Shown: positions 45,921-55,586 of the stretch, in pieces
Position numbering within the stretch: the first letter of the stretch is position 1
How the letters are laid out: the number at the start of each line of letters is the position of its first letter
Origin: Adiantum capillus-veneris
Lineage: Eukaryota > Streptophyta > Polypodiopsida > Polypodiales > Pteridaceae
Direction of reading: 5' to 3'
Length of the DNA: 64,000 bases
NCBI GenBank assembly: GCA_014529385.2
Contig: CM043942.1
Coordinates: forward strand, 21,190,991-21,254,990
Notes under the pieces: generated by a model
The model's database searches: none
Told to the model about the DNA's origin: nothing
What the model saw: only the letters and a program-made list of their open reading frames with translations
Program-made: the position numbers and the translations under genes

Positions 45921-46982
45921 TTATTGGCACTCTCCGTCGAGGCTTCCTGTTTTCTTTGCAAGTAGCAGCTGTAACTCTACTGCTCTCTGTTTAATTGTCC
46001 TTTTGGCAAGAGGCAATTGCTTTGCCGACGCTGTTGATGGAGTCGTAGCTGTTTCTAAGGATAGAGAGGGCTGTGATTGAATGGCTATGGGCCTTATGAC
46101 CTTGGCTTTCCATTGGTATTTTGTTGTTGCCGATTTTTGTAGATGGTTTGGTACGTTCTTTTTTGCCACTGATTTGTCTGTCATCGGCATCCACATATGA
46201 TGGTGTTCCCTTTTGAAATGCAGCTGTCTGCTTTCCTTTGTTGTTTGTACGGAATGTAGTTCCTTTTGCTTTTGCTTTGGTATCCACATCTGTTTTATGC
46301 CCTGGGTTTGGGGTTGAACCGTCTGCTTTGTTGGAATCCGTTTGTGACATTGTGGTTTTTCCGCCATTGCATTTCTATCCTTCCGCATCCATACTTGTTT
46401 ACCTTGTTTTGGTAGCCCTAATTTTTGCATTGTGGCTAGATACTTCATCTGTCTATAATTAGCATGGTTGACTTTTACCTTATTGTTGAGCTCTGGTATC
46501 ATTTTGTTCTTGACTCGCATTCGTGTTGTAGGCTTTGTTTGCAGTGATTGCATGGTTTGCAGTTGATCATGATGGTATTGCAGAGCAAAAGGTATCACTT
46601 GTTGTTCATGTTCATGTTGAATTTTGACTGCCTTTGCTTCCCAATCGATCTGCACATTGTATGCTTTTTGCCAAGGTTGCCCTAACATCATTTGGTGTTG
46701 TGTGCTTGCATCTGTCACCACATAGAATTTGTGTGGGTAAACATATTGATGTATTTGTACATACAATATAGTCCATCCCAATGTTTTCAATGGGTGTGAT
46801 GTGCTACTTTCTAGCACTTGGGGAGTAGGATGAAGTTGATTTGTGACTCTGAGCTGTTGGTATAATCCGTAAGAGATCAAATTTTCTTGAGCACCCGAAT
46901 CAAGCAAAGCCTTTGATTCAACTTGATTGTTGCCCACTTTGACTGTAATTATTGGCTCCACTGTTTCTTCCTCCAACTTCAT
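45921..46982 (-). CDS. Gypsy-B second retropepsin-like domain (PR2) with W-x-P-K tail
   Basis: 353 codons, open. Residues about 24-34: ALLDSGAQENLIS, a complete retropepsin catalytic motif. Near 90-115: FYVVTDASTQHQMMLGQPW and VQIDW, the second-half hydrophobic-Gly box. The tail is basic and Gln-rich with VWMRK, MWIPKQ, MWMPM and YQWKAK, matching the W-x-P-K tail in Gypsy-C. A separate PR1 exists at 51424-52140, so this is an additional protease-like domain downstream of integrase. Dimerisation would be required for activity. The start chosen (46982) is the first ATG; coding probably extends upstream into the integrase frame. Confidence 0.8.
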   Translation of the reverse strand: MKLEEETVEPIITVKVGNNQVESKALLDSGAQENLISYGLYQQLRVTNQLHPTPQVLESSTSHPLKTLGWTILYVQIHQYVYPHKFYVVTDASTQHQMMLGQPWQKAYNVQIDWEAKAVKIQHEHEQQVIPFALQYHHDQLQTMQSLQTKPTTRMRVKNKMIPELNNKVKVNHANYRQMKYLATMQKLGLPKQGKQVWMRKDRNAMAEKPQCHKRIPTKQTVQPQTQGIKQMWIPKQKQKELHSVQTTKESRQLHFKREHHHMWMPMTDKSVAKKNVPNHLQKSATTKYQWKAKVIRPIAIQSQPSLSLETATTPSTASAKQLPLAKRTIKQRAVELQLLLAKKTGSLDGECQ

Positions 46983-47276
46983 CAGTCGAATGGCGTTGAT
47001 TCTTAGTGGTGGTCCACTTTGTTGTCGTCATCGCAGAAGCCGTCTTTTTGCGATGCGTTCTTGTGCTTCGTCTTTGAGCTTCCGCTCGTACTCTCTCCTT
47101 TTCCTTCATTCTTTGTTTTCCTTGGTGAATTTTTTGGAGCATCTCCTGTGTGAGTGGTAGATGATATTTTCTCAGTCGACATCCACTAATCCAGTTTGGC
47201 ATTTCTTCACCTGCTAGTGAGCAAGCTTGACAGCTCCACTTTGTGATAGATCATGAATCACAAATGGTCCCATCCC
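46983..47276 (-). pseudogene. Gypsy-B integrase-PR2 junction
   Basis: After the TGA at 47277-47279 the frame reads GMGPFVIHDLSQSGAVKLAH, then shifts to MPNWISGCRLRKYHLPLTQEML and a basic coiled stretch (KEKERVRAEAQRRS). This is the normal end of a gypsy integrase. The TGA fits CGA to TGA; at least one shift precedes PR2. Confidence 0.75.
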
Positions 47277-49727
47277 TCACTTTTTCAGTTTCTTGGCATG
47301 TTGCTTCAAGGTATAAACAAGTACGTAATCACCTGTTTTGAACTCTTTTGTACGCACATGTTTATCAAAAATTTCCTTTTGTCTTTTCTTTTTAGCATAG
47401 ATTGAAGTGACAGCTCGTAAGCGTAGTTCATCGAGCTTTTCAAGATCATTAATCCTTGAAGAGAGTTCATGCCCTGTCCATTCCAAGCTTGTTGCTACTC
47501 GTAGAGTTGGGATTAAAAACTCTATGGGTAGTATAGCATTTAGTCCAAACACCATGTTGTATGGTGTTGTTCCTATTGATGTTTTGTAAGCTACCCTGTA
47601 TGCCCATAGTGTTGAGTGTAGCTGCTGATCCCAATCTGTTCTTGATTCTGACACTATCTTAGTGAGAACCGTGCATAGTGTTTTGTTAGTGGCCTCAGCT
47701 TGCCCATTGGCCTGTGGATGATATGGTGCTGATTTCCTATGTATGACCATGAAATCCTCTAGCAGATATTCAATGACTTCATTGAGAAAGTGTGTTCCAC
47801 GGTCACTGACAATTTCTATTGGTAACCCGTAACGTATAAAAACATGCTCATACAAAAATTGTGCCGTGGTGCATGCATCAGCTTTTTGTGTTGCTTTGGC
47901 TTCGACCCATTTTGTGAGATAGTCCGTAGCCACAATGATATATTGGGTATGGGTGCGATATGCGGGGTGTGATATAGGTCCCACAAAATCATTGCCCCAT
48001 TTTGCAAATGCTCTTGCCCCCATCATTGGCCGTAATGGAATCTCATCTCTTTTTAGTGGTATCTTGGTGCGTTGACATGCATCACAACGCTTTACAAACT
48101 CTTCAACATCCATGTGTAATGTAGGCCACCAAATTCCTGCGGTTAAGATAATTTTTTCTGTCTTATCGCCTGAAAAATGGCCTCCACTTACTCCTCTATG
48201 TGCATGTTCTAGAATCAGCAAGTATTCACTTTCACTTGCACAGATTCTAAGTTGATTGTCCTTTCCCCGCTTATAGAGTTGATTCCCAATTAACTGAAAG
48301 TCACGTGCTTCCAGCTCTATAGCTTTTTCTCGTGCTCTTGTAATGTTCTCAGGGAATGTCCTGGTGGTTAAGAAGTCAATGATATATTGACTCCATTCAG
48401 GTGCTATGTTCACCTGAAACAAAGTTGCGTGATCCACTGGTCGTTTGGCACTACATACTGTACAATTGGTAACATAAGAATGTGTATCCGTATACATAGT
48501 TGGCCAATAAACCCCTAACTGTTTCAGTCTCTGGTGTGTTTTCACTGTTGAACAGTGAAAAGCACATCCTTGGACATGTGCCTCTTCAAGGTAGCACTCG
48601 AATTCTTCCGGATTTATACATAATCGTAGGATTAGGTTAGATTCAAGATGATACAGCCATCCTGCTATCAACTGGAAGTTCTTTGTTTGTCGAATTGTTT
48701 GCTGTTTGGATCTGCACTCCTTATTATCAAACTCATGTCCGAAGGAGAGAATGCTAACTATTTCCTGAGACCATTTGGGTACCATTTCAATGTTGAAAAG
48801 ATAAGCATGTGGTATGTCATCATCTACCTCTTCTGGAGCTTCCCCGTTGTGTATTCTTGAAAGATGATCTGCTCGCAGGTGGGTTTTATCCTTTTTGACC
48901 ACCACTGTGAAGTCAAATTCTAGCAATATAATAAACCAGCGCACGATTCTCCCTGTATTGCAAGGTTTATTTACTAGGTACAAAAGAGCTTGATGATCTA
49001 TAAAGAACACAAATTTGTTTGCAAGTAGATAATGCCAAAATTTCTTTATAGCATAAATCATTCCTAATCCTTCCCTCTCGGTGGTTGTGTAGTTCTTTTC
49101 TGCACTGTTTAACTGTCGGCTCGCATAGCAAACCGGAAAATCCATTGTTCCGTCTCCAGGTTGAGCTAGAATACTTCCAATGGCATATGCTGAAGCATCA
49201 ATGTGCACATGGAATATCTTTTCCCAATCTGGTGCCTTTAGTACAGGTGCTGATATAAGATTTTCCTTCAGATTTTGGAATGAGGTCTCACACTGCTCAG
49301 TCCACTCGTAATAGACTAGCAACCGATACAGAGGTTGTGCGATAACCGCATACATGTATATGAATCTTCGATAATATCCGCAGTGCCCCATGAAGGATTG
49401 CACTTGTTTCGCATTAGTAGGCCTGGGCAGGTCTACAATGACTTTGAATTTGTCTAGGTCTGTGGTTATGCCGTTTCGTGAGACAATGTGTCCTAAGATT
49501 CGTCCTTGCTTAACCATAAATACACACTTTTCCGGGTTTAGACAGATTCGATATGTTCTGCACTTTTCAAAGACCTTTTGCAAATGGTCAATATGTTCCT
49601 CTCGCAGAAGAGAGTGTACACATAGGTCATCCATGTAAATTTCTAAGAATATTCTTAGGTATTCCTTGAAAGCGTGAGTCATTAACCTCTGGAAAGTGGC
49701 TGCTGCATTTGTTAAGCCAAATGGCAT
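47277..49727 (-). CDS. Gypsy-B RT palm, RNase H and integrase
   Basis: 816 open codons. RT palm: MPFGLTNAAATFQ at 1-13, Y31-M-D-D34. RNase H: D177 (HIDAS), E218 (TTTERE), D244, D287. Two tandem integrase zinc modules: H384, H391, C422, C425 and H510, H517, C548, C551, with identical internal spacing; each is preceded by PxWSQ-I-(V/I)-x-(I/F)-L. Integrase core D580, D642, E678 (DD35E). C-terminus KTGDYVLVYTL. No chromodomain. All catalytic residues are present, so the enzyme could still work if the upstream TGA at 49731-49733 were read through or absent in a sister copy. Confidence 0.93.
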   Translation of the reverse strand: MPFGLTNAAATFQRLMTHAFKEYLRIFLEIYMDDLCVHSLLREEHIDHLQKVFEKCRTYRICLNPEKCVFMVKQGRILGHIVSRNGITTDLDKFKVIVDLPRPTNAKQVQSFMGHCGYYRRFIYMYAVIAQPLYRLLVYYEWTEQCETSFQNLKENLISAPVLKAPDWEKIFHVHIDASAYAIGSILAQPGDGTMDFPVCYASRQLNSAEKNYTTTEREGLGMIYAIKKFWHYLLANKFVFFIDHQALLYLVNKPCNTGRIVRWFIILLEFDFTVVVKKDKTHLRADHLSRIHNGEAPEEVDDDIPHAYLFNIEMVPKWSQEIVSILSFGHEFDNKECRSKQQTIRQTKNFQLIAGWLYHLESNLILRLCINPEEFECYLEEAHVQGCAFHCSTVKTHQRLKQLGVYWPTMYTDTHSYVTNCTVCSAKRPVDHATLFQVNIAPEWSQYIIDFLTTRTFPENITRAREKAIELEARDFQLIGNQLYKRGKDNQLRICASESEYLLILEHAHRGVSGGHFSGDKTEKIILTAGIWWPTLHMDVEEFVKRCDACQRTKIPLKRDEIPLRPMMGARAFAKWGNDFVGPISHPAYRTHTQYIIVATDYLTKWVEAKATQKADACTTAQFLYEHVFIRYGLPIEIVSDRGTHFLNEVIEYLLEDFMVIHRKSAPYHPQANGQAEATNKTLCTVLTKIVSESRTDWDQQLHSTLWAYRVAYKTSIGTTPYNMVFGLNAILPIEFLIPTLRVATSLEWTGHELSSRINDLEKLDELRLRAVTSIYAKKKRQKEIFDKHVRTKEFKTGDYVLVYTLKQHAKKLKK
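48060..48815 (-). other. Duplicated integrase H2C2 zinc modules
   Basis: Module 1 is about 48438-48815, module 2 about 48060-48437, each about 126 residues. In both: PxWSQ, then L-I-(A/G)-x-x-L-Y, then H-x6-H-x30-C-x2-C, with YWPT or WWPT between. Normal gypsy integrases have one. Confidence 0.9.
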
Positions 49728-49730
49728 AAC

Positions 49731-50210
49731 TCAATATGCATAAATCCCCCATTCTGTGGCAAACGCTGTTTTGTGTTCATCCTCCCTTGCTATTGCCAGT
49801 TGGTTGTATCCTGAAAACCCATCTAGAAAGGAATAAACCCGTTTCCCGGCCACTCGCTCCAATACATGTTCTGTGATTGGCAAAGGATAATTATCCCTTA
49901 TGGTTGCTGCATTCACCTTCTTGAGGTTTATACACACCCGCAGTTTTCCATTCTTTTTGGGAACTACCACAATTGGTGACACCCAATCTGTATGTTCAAT
50001 CTCATAGATGAATTACGCTTCCATCAGTTTATCATTCTCTTCCTTGATTCGTTTAACAAATGTGTCATTATATGTATAAGGACGTTGTTTGCTAGATTTT
50101 GCATCCGATTTCAAAGGAATTGTATGTTGGCATATCAATGGATCAACTCCTTTGAGGTCTTTGTAGGACCAAGCGAACACATCTTTATACTTCTTGAGAA
50201 GTTGTGTTAG
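49731..50210 (-). pseudogene. Gypsy-B reverse transcriptase N-terminal half
   Basis: Same frame as the long RT-INT frame, separated from it by one TGA (49731-49733, fits CGA to TGA). WVSPIVVVPKKNGKLRVC, AATIRDNYPLPI, YSFLDGFSGYNQL. Upstream to 50210: DVFAWSYKDLKGVDP and QRPYTYNDTFVKRIKEE, with a TAA near 50013. Confidence 0.88.
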
Positions 50211-51384
50211 CTACACTTCCTCCTCAGGCTCTAAATCGTTAGCTATGTAGACCGACTGAGGCTTTTCACCTGGTTCTGCGAGGTCTTTCTTTTTTGCATT
50301 TTTAGGCCCATCGTAAGATTCTTGGTTGGTTCTCTCCCTGATTGGTGGTGTCATAGTGATTTTTCTATCTTGGATAGTAAATTTCCGATAGTGTGCTGGT
50401 ACGTTCATGTTGCCCTTTTATGACTCCTTTTTTCCATCACTATCTTCTTCAGTAGTCCATATCTCTCTCAAAGACCGTTTCAGTTCTTGATATCTATTTA
50501 CGCTCCAGTTTGGTCCACTCTTGGTCTTTTGTTGTTACTTTTTTTTATTTTTTAGATTTTTGTGATTTTGTTTCGGTGTTAGCTTTTCTTACCTGTTTTA
50601 TTTCCTCTCTTGTTCTTTCTTTTCGATCTTTTGAGAATTTTCCTGATATTTGATCTTTTACACAATCCTTTGCTTTTACAAGCATCAAATAGTGAGTTTT
50701 ACCTTTTATCCTGGGCATCAGGTTCTCTCTCACTTTGTTTCCTGCTCTTTTCCTCCTATAGCGTTCTTGGCGTCTAGGGTGTTGATTAGCAAAATCATAA
50801 AACTTGATATTCTTGGCTTCATTTTCACGCTCACTTGAGGTGTCTGAACACTCATTATTTGCATCATCATTTACTTCTAAATGTTCATAGGAGTTGTAAA
50901 ACTCTTCTTGTTCTGGAGGTTCTACCGTCTCTTTTTCTGGTACAATGCTTACCATGTAATAGGGTAGCACATCATAGCCATCCTTATCGCAAAATTTTGT
51001 TGTTGGACTGTCAGTAATGGTACAGACATCCAATGTTGCCAGTATGTGTTCCCATTCTAGAGGTTCCAAGGCATCTTCAGGGAAAGGTTCCTGAATATAC
51101 TGTTTTTCCTCAATTGCTCTTTCTAAGACGCATTCCTCTTTTGTTAAACTTCCACAATGTGAAGCTCCGCACATCCATAGCTCTTTTGGTTGCCCTAACC
51201 ATGCTGGTAGTTCCGATCCTGCTACTGTAGCTGAATCAAACTCTTCTACTGGTGTTTGGTTTACATCTTTGTAACTATGGTCTTTCAGGTGTATTTTAGT
51301 TGTCGTCTCGCCATGTCTGAGGTATATGTGGTCATAACCCCAATCTTGGACCATCTTTAGTTGTCGCATGAATGGTCGTCCCAA
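50211..51384 (-). pseudogene. Gypsy-B protease-RT linker
   Basis: 50545-51384 starts MGRPFMRQLKMVQDWGYDHIYL, the C-terminal end of a retropepsin (LGRPF box). Acidic linker after it (EEKQYIQEPFPEDALEPLEWEHI) and a basic region (HPRRQERYRRKRAG). 50211-50408 continues to RT. No further motif recognised. One shift and a few stops. Confidence 0.75.
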
Positions 51385-51423
51385 GATTATCTCATAATTG
51401 TTCTTTTTGTCAAAATCGACTAT

Positions 51424-52140
51424 TCAAAATGTATGCTCATACTCGATTCCGCACGAAGTGACAATTACTTTTTCTAAGAGTCCTAGAGGCTTCTCCATGA
51501 ACCCATCTGCCAACTGCAGCTTCATTCTAGTAGCCCTCAAAGCTGGTTTTCCCCATTTTCTCCAAATTTCCTTGGTGGTGATAGCAACTCCCGCTCCACT
51601 GTCAAGAATAGCTTTGGAAACTACTCCTTGGAATTCTACCGGTAGCGTCGTGTTTCCGTCTTCTCCCTCGCAATATTCTCCAACCTTATTCAATGGTACC
51701 AGCCTAGTGTGTAGGTTAGGTATGTCCAACTCTCTCATTCCTTCTTGGAGCTTCAAGGTGGGGTCTTTCACTCCAAATGTTTCTAGGCATTTTCCTAATG
51801 TGGTCCACATGTTTGGTCTTAACCTTAGGAGTTCTGCTAACGTGATTGTGCATGCCACCGGGGTGGATAACACCTCAATCAATCCTTGCAAATCCATCAC
51901 CTTGTTAGAAGAAAGTCTTTGAGATGGGATTGCTCTCACTTCCGACTTAGCTTCATATTCTCCCAGGTAAGAGGGTAAAGTTCTCAAAGAGTCTGGTTGG
52001 CTGTGCCCCGAACTAATAGATCCTTGGTCTCCCCCTTGTGAATGTATCTCAAAGTTCATCAACGACCTTGTCTCAAATTCTTCAATAGGAGGTAAGATCA
52101 CATTCTTTTCTTTTCTCGTGCTATCCATGTGGTTACTCAT
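51424..52140 (-). CDS. Gypsy-B first protease (PR1)
   Basis: 238 codons. LRTLPSYLGEY (shared with Gypsy-E) precedes a leucine-rich stretch. The protease core follows: AILDSGAGVAITTKEIWRKW, D-S-G-A intact, then LADGFMEKPLGLLEKVIVT. The rest continues in frame at 51384 after a TGA/TAG-type break near 51421. Retropepsins cut gag-pol into working parts. It lies upstream of RT as usual. Confidence 0.88.
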   Translation of the reverse strand: MSNHMDSTRKEKNVILPPIEEFETRSLMNFEIHSQGGDQGSISSGHSQPDSLRTLPSYLGEYEAKSEVRAIPSQRLSSNKVMDLQGLIEVLSTPVACTITLAELLRLRPNMWTTLGKCLETFGVKDPTLKLQEGMRELDIPNLHTRLVPLNKVGEYCEGEDGNTTLPVEFQGVVSKAILDSGAGVAITTKEIWRKWGKPALRATRMKLQLADGFMEKPLGLLEKVIVTSCGIEYEHTF

Positions 52141-52754
52141 CCTATTAGCCTCGTTGGCCTCACGGATTTGCTTTCACAGATCATCTAAACTGTTACTGTC
52201 CTTACCCATTTCTGCCAATATTTTAGGCTGGAACCCGTCACTTGCCCCATCGGTGGTGTTTGGCACTATGATAGGCTCTCCTCTGGACTCATAGGCATTC
52301 GCGAGTCGTTCCTTTGTTTCTCTAATGTTTCTCTAATGTTTGTTGGATAGGGGTTGGAGCTGGTGCTTCATGACAATTTTCCAGTTTATCCAACTGTTCT
52401 TCCATCAATGATTGAGCCGTTTTGATCATCTTTTTACACATATCCAACCTCTGTTTTTCTATTTCTGCATATGGATAAGTCATCCACCTTTGCTCCTGGG
52501 TTTGGTTCTTTTTAAGTTGAGCTTCATAAGCTTTTAGAAGCGCATCCAATTGCTCGTTTACCTTGTTTGCCAGTACAGATCCTCCTGATCCTGCACTTTT
52601 GGGCTCTTCTATTTCTTTGGGTGCTATGACTGCTGTGGTGTGTGAGCTTAAGCCAGCTAGATCCTCTAACCGCTCCAATCTGTTCTTTATATGTTTCAAC
52701 TCATCGGATAGGGCTGCTTGCTCTCGTTCTTTCCGGGCTTTCCTACGCTCCTTT
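52141..52754 (-). pseudogene. Gypsy-B linker between knuckles and PR1
   Basis: 52322-52699 encodes a coiled-coil-like piece (MKHIKNRLERLEDLAG, QLDALLKAYEAQLKKNQTQEQ), preceded by KARKERRKARKEREQ. A frameshift near 52760 and another near 52320. No motif beyond the helices. Confidence 0.65.
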
Positions 52755-53657
52755 CTAGCTTTCCAAGTGCTTCTCTAATTTTTTCGTTTCTGAAATTTGG
52801 GCATCTGTTTTTGGTTCTTCTACTATGGGTTCGTTCGTCCTTCTTTGGGCTTGGGCTCGTGTTACTGCCTGAATAGGTATGATTGTTTCATTTTCCGATC
52901 CTCCACTGGAAGGTACTGTTCCTAACAGGTTCAAGGTGGTTTTTGCTCCTTTGCTCGGGTTTTTAGGGCAATCGGGAATCAAATGAGTAATTCTATAATC
53001 AGGGCAATACGCATTGACTCTAATGATCTCATCATGAGGACAGTCCCTCAGCCAATGGTCTCCACCACACTTGTAGCAGGGTCCCTTGGGTTGTTGAGGT
53101 GCTCCTTGAGCCCCTCTTTGGTGGTAAGCATGTCTCTGTCCGCCCATGCCTCCATTGGCTATGAACATCAGTGTTCGTTCATCTAGGCTATATCTTCCTT
53201 CTCCTACGGCCTGTGCAGGAGTTGGTGGTCCTTGATTCCCTATCATGCTCCATGGTTCTGGTGTCGAGGGATCTTCTGGTGGGTAATAGACAGGGTTTGC
53301 CGCATATCCATTGGGATCTTCATAATATGCATGCATAGGCACCAAAGCCTTTTCTTCTGATTCAGTTACCGTTGGTATGTATCTTATACCAACTGGTCGT
53401 AATCCTGGTAGGGGTGGTTGTTGCCCCAACACCGGTTGTGGTCTTTCTACACCTACAGGTCCTGGTAAATTTCCTGCTTGATATCTAGGCATCGGTGGTA
53501 CTTGAGGGGAAGCTACTGGAGCTTGGGGAGCGTAAGGTCTCTCTCTCACATATCCCTTGTTATAATAACATTCCTCGGTCCCATGGTTTGTCCATTTTTG
53601 TTCATTAGCACACCACTTGGGTTGTTTAGCTTCGGGTTGTAGCCTGGGGTTTGGCAT
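52755..53657 (-). CDS. Gypsy-B gag C-terminus with zinc knuckles
   Basis: 300 open codons. WCANEQKWTNHGTEECY is shared in form with Gypsy-E (WCAIEGKWINHETNECY). Pro-rich centre including ERPQPVLGQQPPLPG, identical in its core in Gypsy-E. Knuckle CYKCGGDHWLRDC, with three instead of four residues before His, then a degenerate second motif (YCPDYRITHLIPDC). Nucleic acid binding is expected. A one-base shift lies between this and gag. Confidence 0.85.
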   Translation of the reverse strand: MPNPRLQPEAKQPKWCANEQKWTNHGTEECYYNKGYVRERPYAPQAPVASPQVPPMPRYQAGNLPGPVGVERPQPVLGQQPPLPGLRPVGIRYIPTVTESEEKALVPMHAYYEDPNGYAANPVYYPPEDPSTPEPWSMIGNQGPPTPAQAVGEGRYSLDERTLMFIANGGMGGQRHAYHQRGAQGAPQQPKGPCYKCGGDHWLRDCPHDEIIRVNAYCPDYRITHLIPDCPKNPSKGAKTTLNLLGTVPSSGGSENETIIPIQAVTRAQAQRRTNEPIVEEPKTDAQISETKKLEKHLES

Positions 53658-54413
53658 ATAAGTTGATCTTTTTTAGCACTTCATCTATGAGCTGCTATTG
53701 GTTTACCGCTATTTCTCCTTTCAGTGTTGTCTTGGAAGACTTGCTCCCACTTTGCTGCGAAGATGAATCGTCATCAAGGTCCTTGAACTCCCCTTCTTTG
53801 TAGACCGCACAATTGTCCACAAGGTACAGAGCCTCCTTGGTCAACTCATTCAACGTCGTGCTCCTCTTCATATATAAGTCTTTCTGGAGATCTGCATTCC
53901 TTAGTCCTTGGATGAATATCAGCATAAGTCTGGACTGAGTTGGCAGTTCTTCAACAGGACAGAACTTAACATATCTTTTTAGTCTTAGGACTGCCTTCTG
54001 TACAGATTCTCCATCTTTTTGTTTGAATTTATGGATTTGTGAGACGGTATTATGAGCTATTCCCCTTTGAGAGAATTCCTCAATAAACTCATCAAAGACT
54101 TCCTCCATCGACTCAAAGTCTCTATGCTCTACCGAGTCAAACCAAGTTGCAGCATCATCCTCTAGGGTTAGTCCAAACCCTGCAAATTGGGTAGAAAAAT
54201 CTAACACCTCTTCGGCTCTAATTACACGCACAAAGGCTACTACATGATCTCTTGGGTCTCTGTTTCCTGTGTATTTCTTGTTTACCCATTTTTTCACTTG
54301 AGAAGGTCTAATTCTGCGATGGTCTACAAACCTCATCATTGGATCATCCCATCCAAGTTGATACACCTCCTCAGGCCTTCTATAATAGGCTGGTTCCTCT
54401 CCCAATGGTGCTC
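53658..54413 (-). CDS. Gypsy-B gag core
   Basis: 236 codons listed from an ATG at 54405, though the frame is open a little upstream (LGAPLGEEPAYYRR). VKKWVNKKYTGNRDPRDHVVAF, STQFAGFGLTLEDDAATWF, FKQKDGESVQKAVLRLKRY and IQGLRNADLQKDLY define the retrotransposon gag domain. It ends at TAG (53695-53697) in the context CAA-TAG-CAG, after which the frame stays readable for about 17 codons before a shift. Confidence 0.88.
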
Positions 54414-55586
54414 CTAAGCCATAATTTCTAACGGGTCTCGCTGGAGGTGGTTCATCTCTCGTTCCATGGGTGGTCCTCCAGGCTCGGTCGATCCTTGTGT
54501 CTTACTCTCTGCTTGATACCTTGAATAGTGTGGTGGTTCTTGCCAATCCCTGAGCCCTCGTGTGGCTTGATAACCGTCTTGGTTTTGGTCTGGTTCCATT
54601 GTTGCACTCTGTCGAAGCCATGACTTCAATGATGGCTGGTTTGCTGGTTGGTCTTGGTTGTTGAATGCTTGCGGTCTGGTGGAATGTGAGATAGTGTCAT
54701 ACTCATCTGAAAATGGATTTTTTTACTTGCTTGGGGTGTGGACGGCTCTCGGAATTTCCTCAAGGGCATATGCTGATGCTCCTGGACCTGTTGCTCTTTC
54801 TACTTCCTCTGGGAGAATACGCTGGTATTCTTGCCCGTATCTATCAACAAAAACTATGCCCTTCCCCGTAGCAGTTTCATAAGAGAATAAGTAGAGAACC
54901 TTGTCTTTGCTTAGTTCGTTTACATATGGTTCTTTGCTGCGAAAGTAAGAGAAAATACCCTCACTCTCATGTTTGTAGATTCCCACATTCTCGTTATAAG
55001 ATGGAATCCTAGTTGTTTTCTTATCATACATAAAAATAGCTCCGGGCCGATCAATGTTTGGTGGTGGTTCTTGAGTTTCTGAAACCATTTTCCCTTTTGC
55101 CACGTTATCTCCATATCTGTTGTAATCTTCAGGGTTGCTAACTATTAAATAGTGGTTCCCCTTTTCGTCTCGGAATCTATCTCCATCATCATACACTCGG
55201 ATTATCTCCAATCTTTATGCTGGCCTCTCTTCGATACAAATGCACTTGCGGCCTTGATAGTCAGAATAGACTAGGGCTCCTCTTGAGTTTGTTCCCTCTA
55301 AGAAGATCACCGTGAGCCTGGAATCATTCAAAGGATTTTGGGAGGTGCTTCCTCCTCGCATAGGTCCATCATAGGTGAAACCTCCTGGCTGTTGACTACC
55401 CATCATGAAGAAAGATTTGTCTGACGAAGTGTCAGTATCACTACCTTCCTCAATAATTGGTGCTAGCGGAGCTAGCCTTACCTGAGTTACACTCTCTTCG
55501 GTGGACACTAAGCTACCTTCGTCACCTGCCACCTTCTGGTCTCTAACAATGTATCTTCCTGATCTTAAATTCATCAAACTTATCAA
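54414..55586 (-). pseudogene. Gypsy-B pre-gag region
   Basis: Starts MISLMNLRSGRYIV at 55586 (or MNLRSG four codons later). Frame with TAA at 55215-55217 and 54723-54725, then a shift into gag. Contains IIRVYDDGDRFRDEKGNHY, EGIFSYFRSKEPYVNEL and GIVFVDRYGQEYQRILPEEVER, aligned by eye with Gypsy-E. No known domain recognised. Similar position to the extra ORF1 of Ogre elements, without detectable similarity from memory. Confidence 0.7.
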
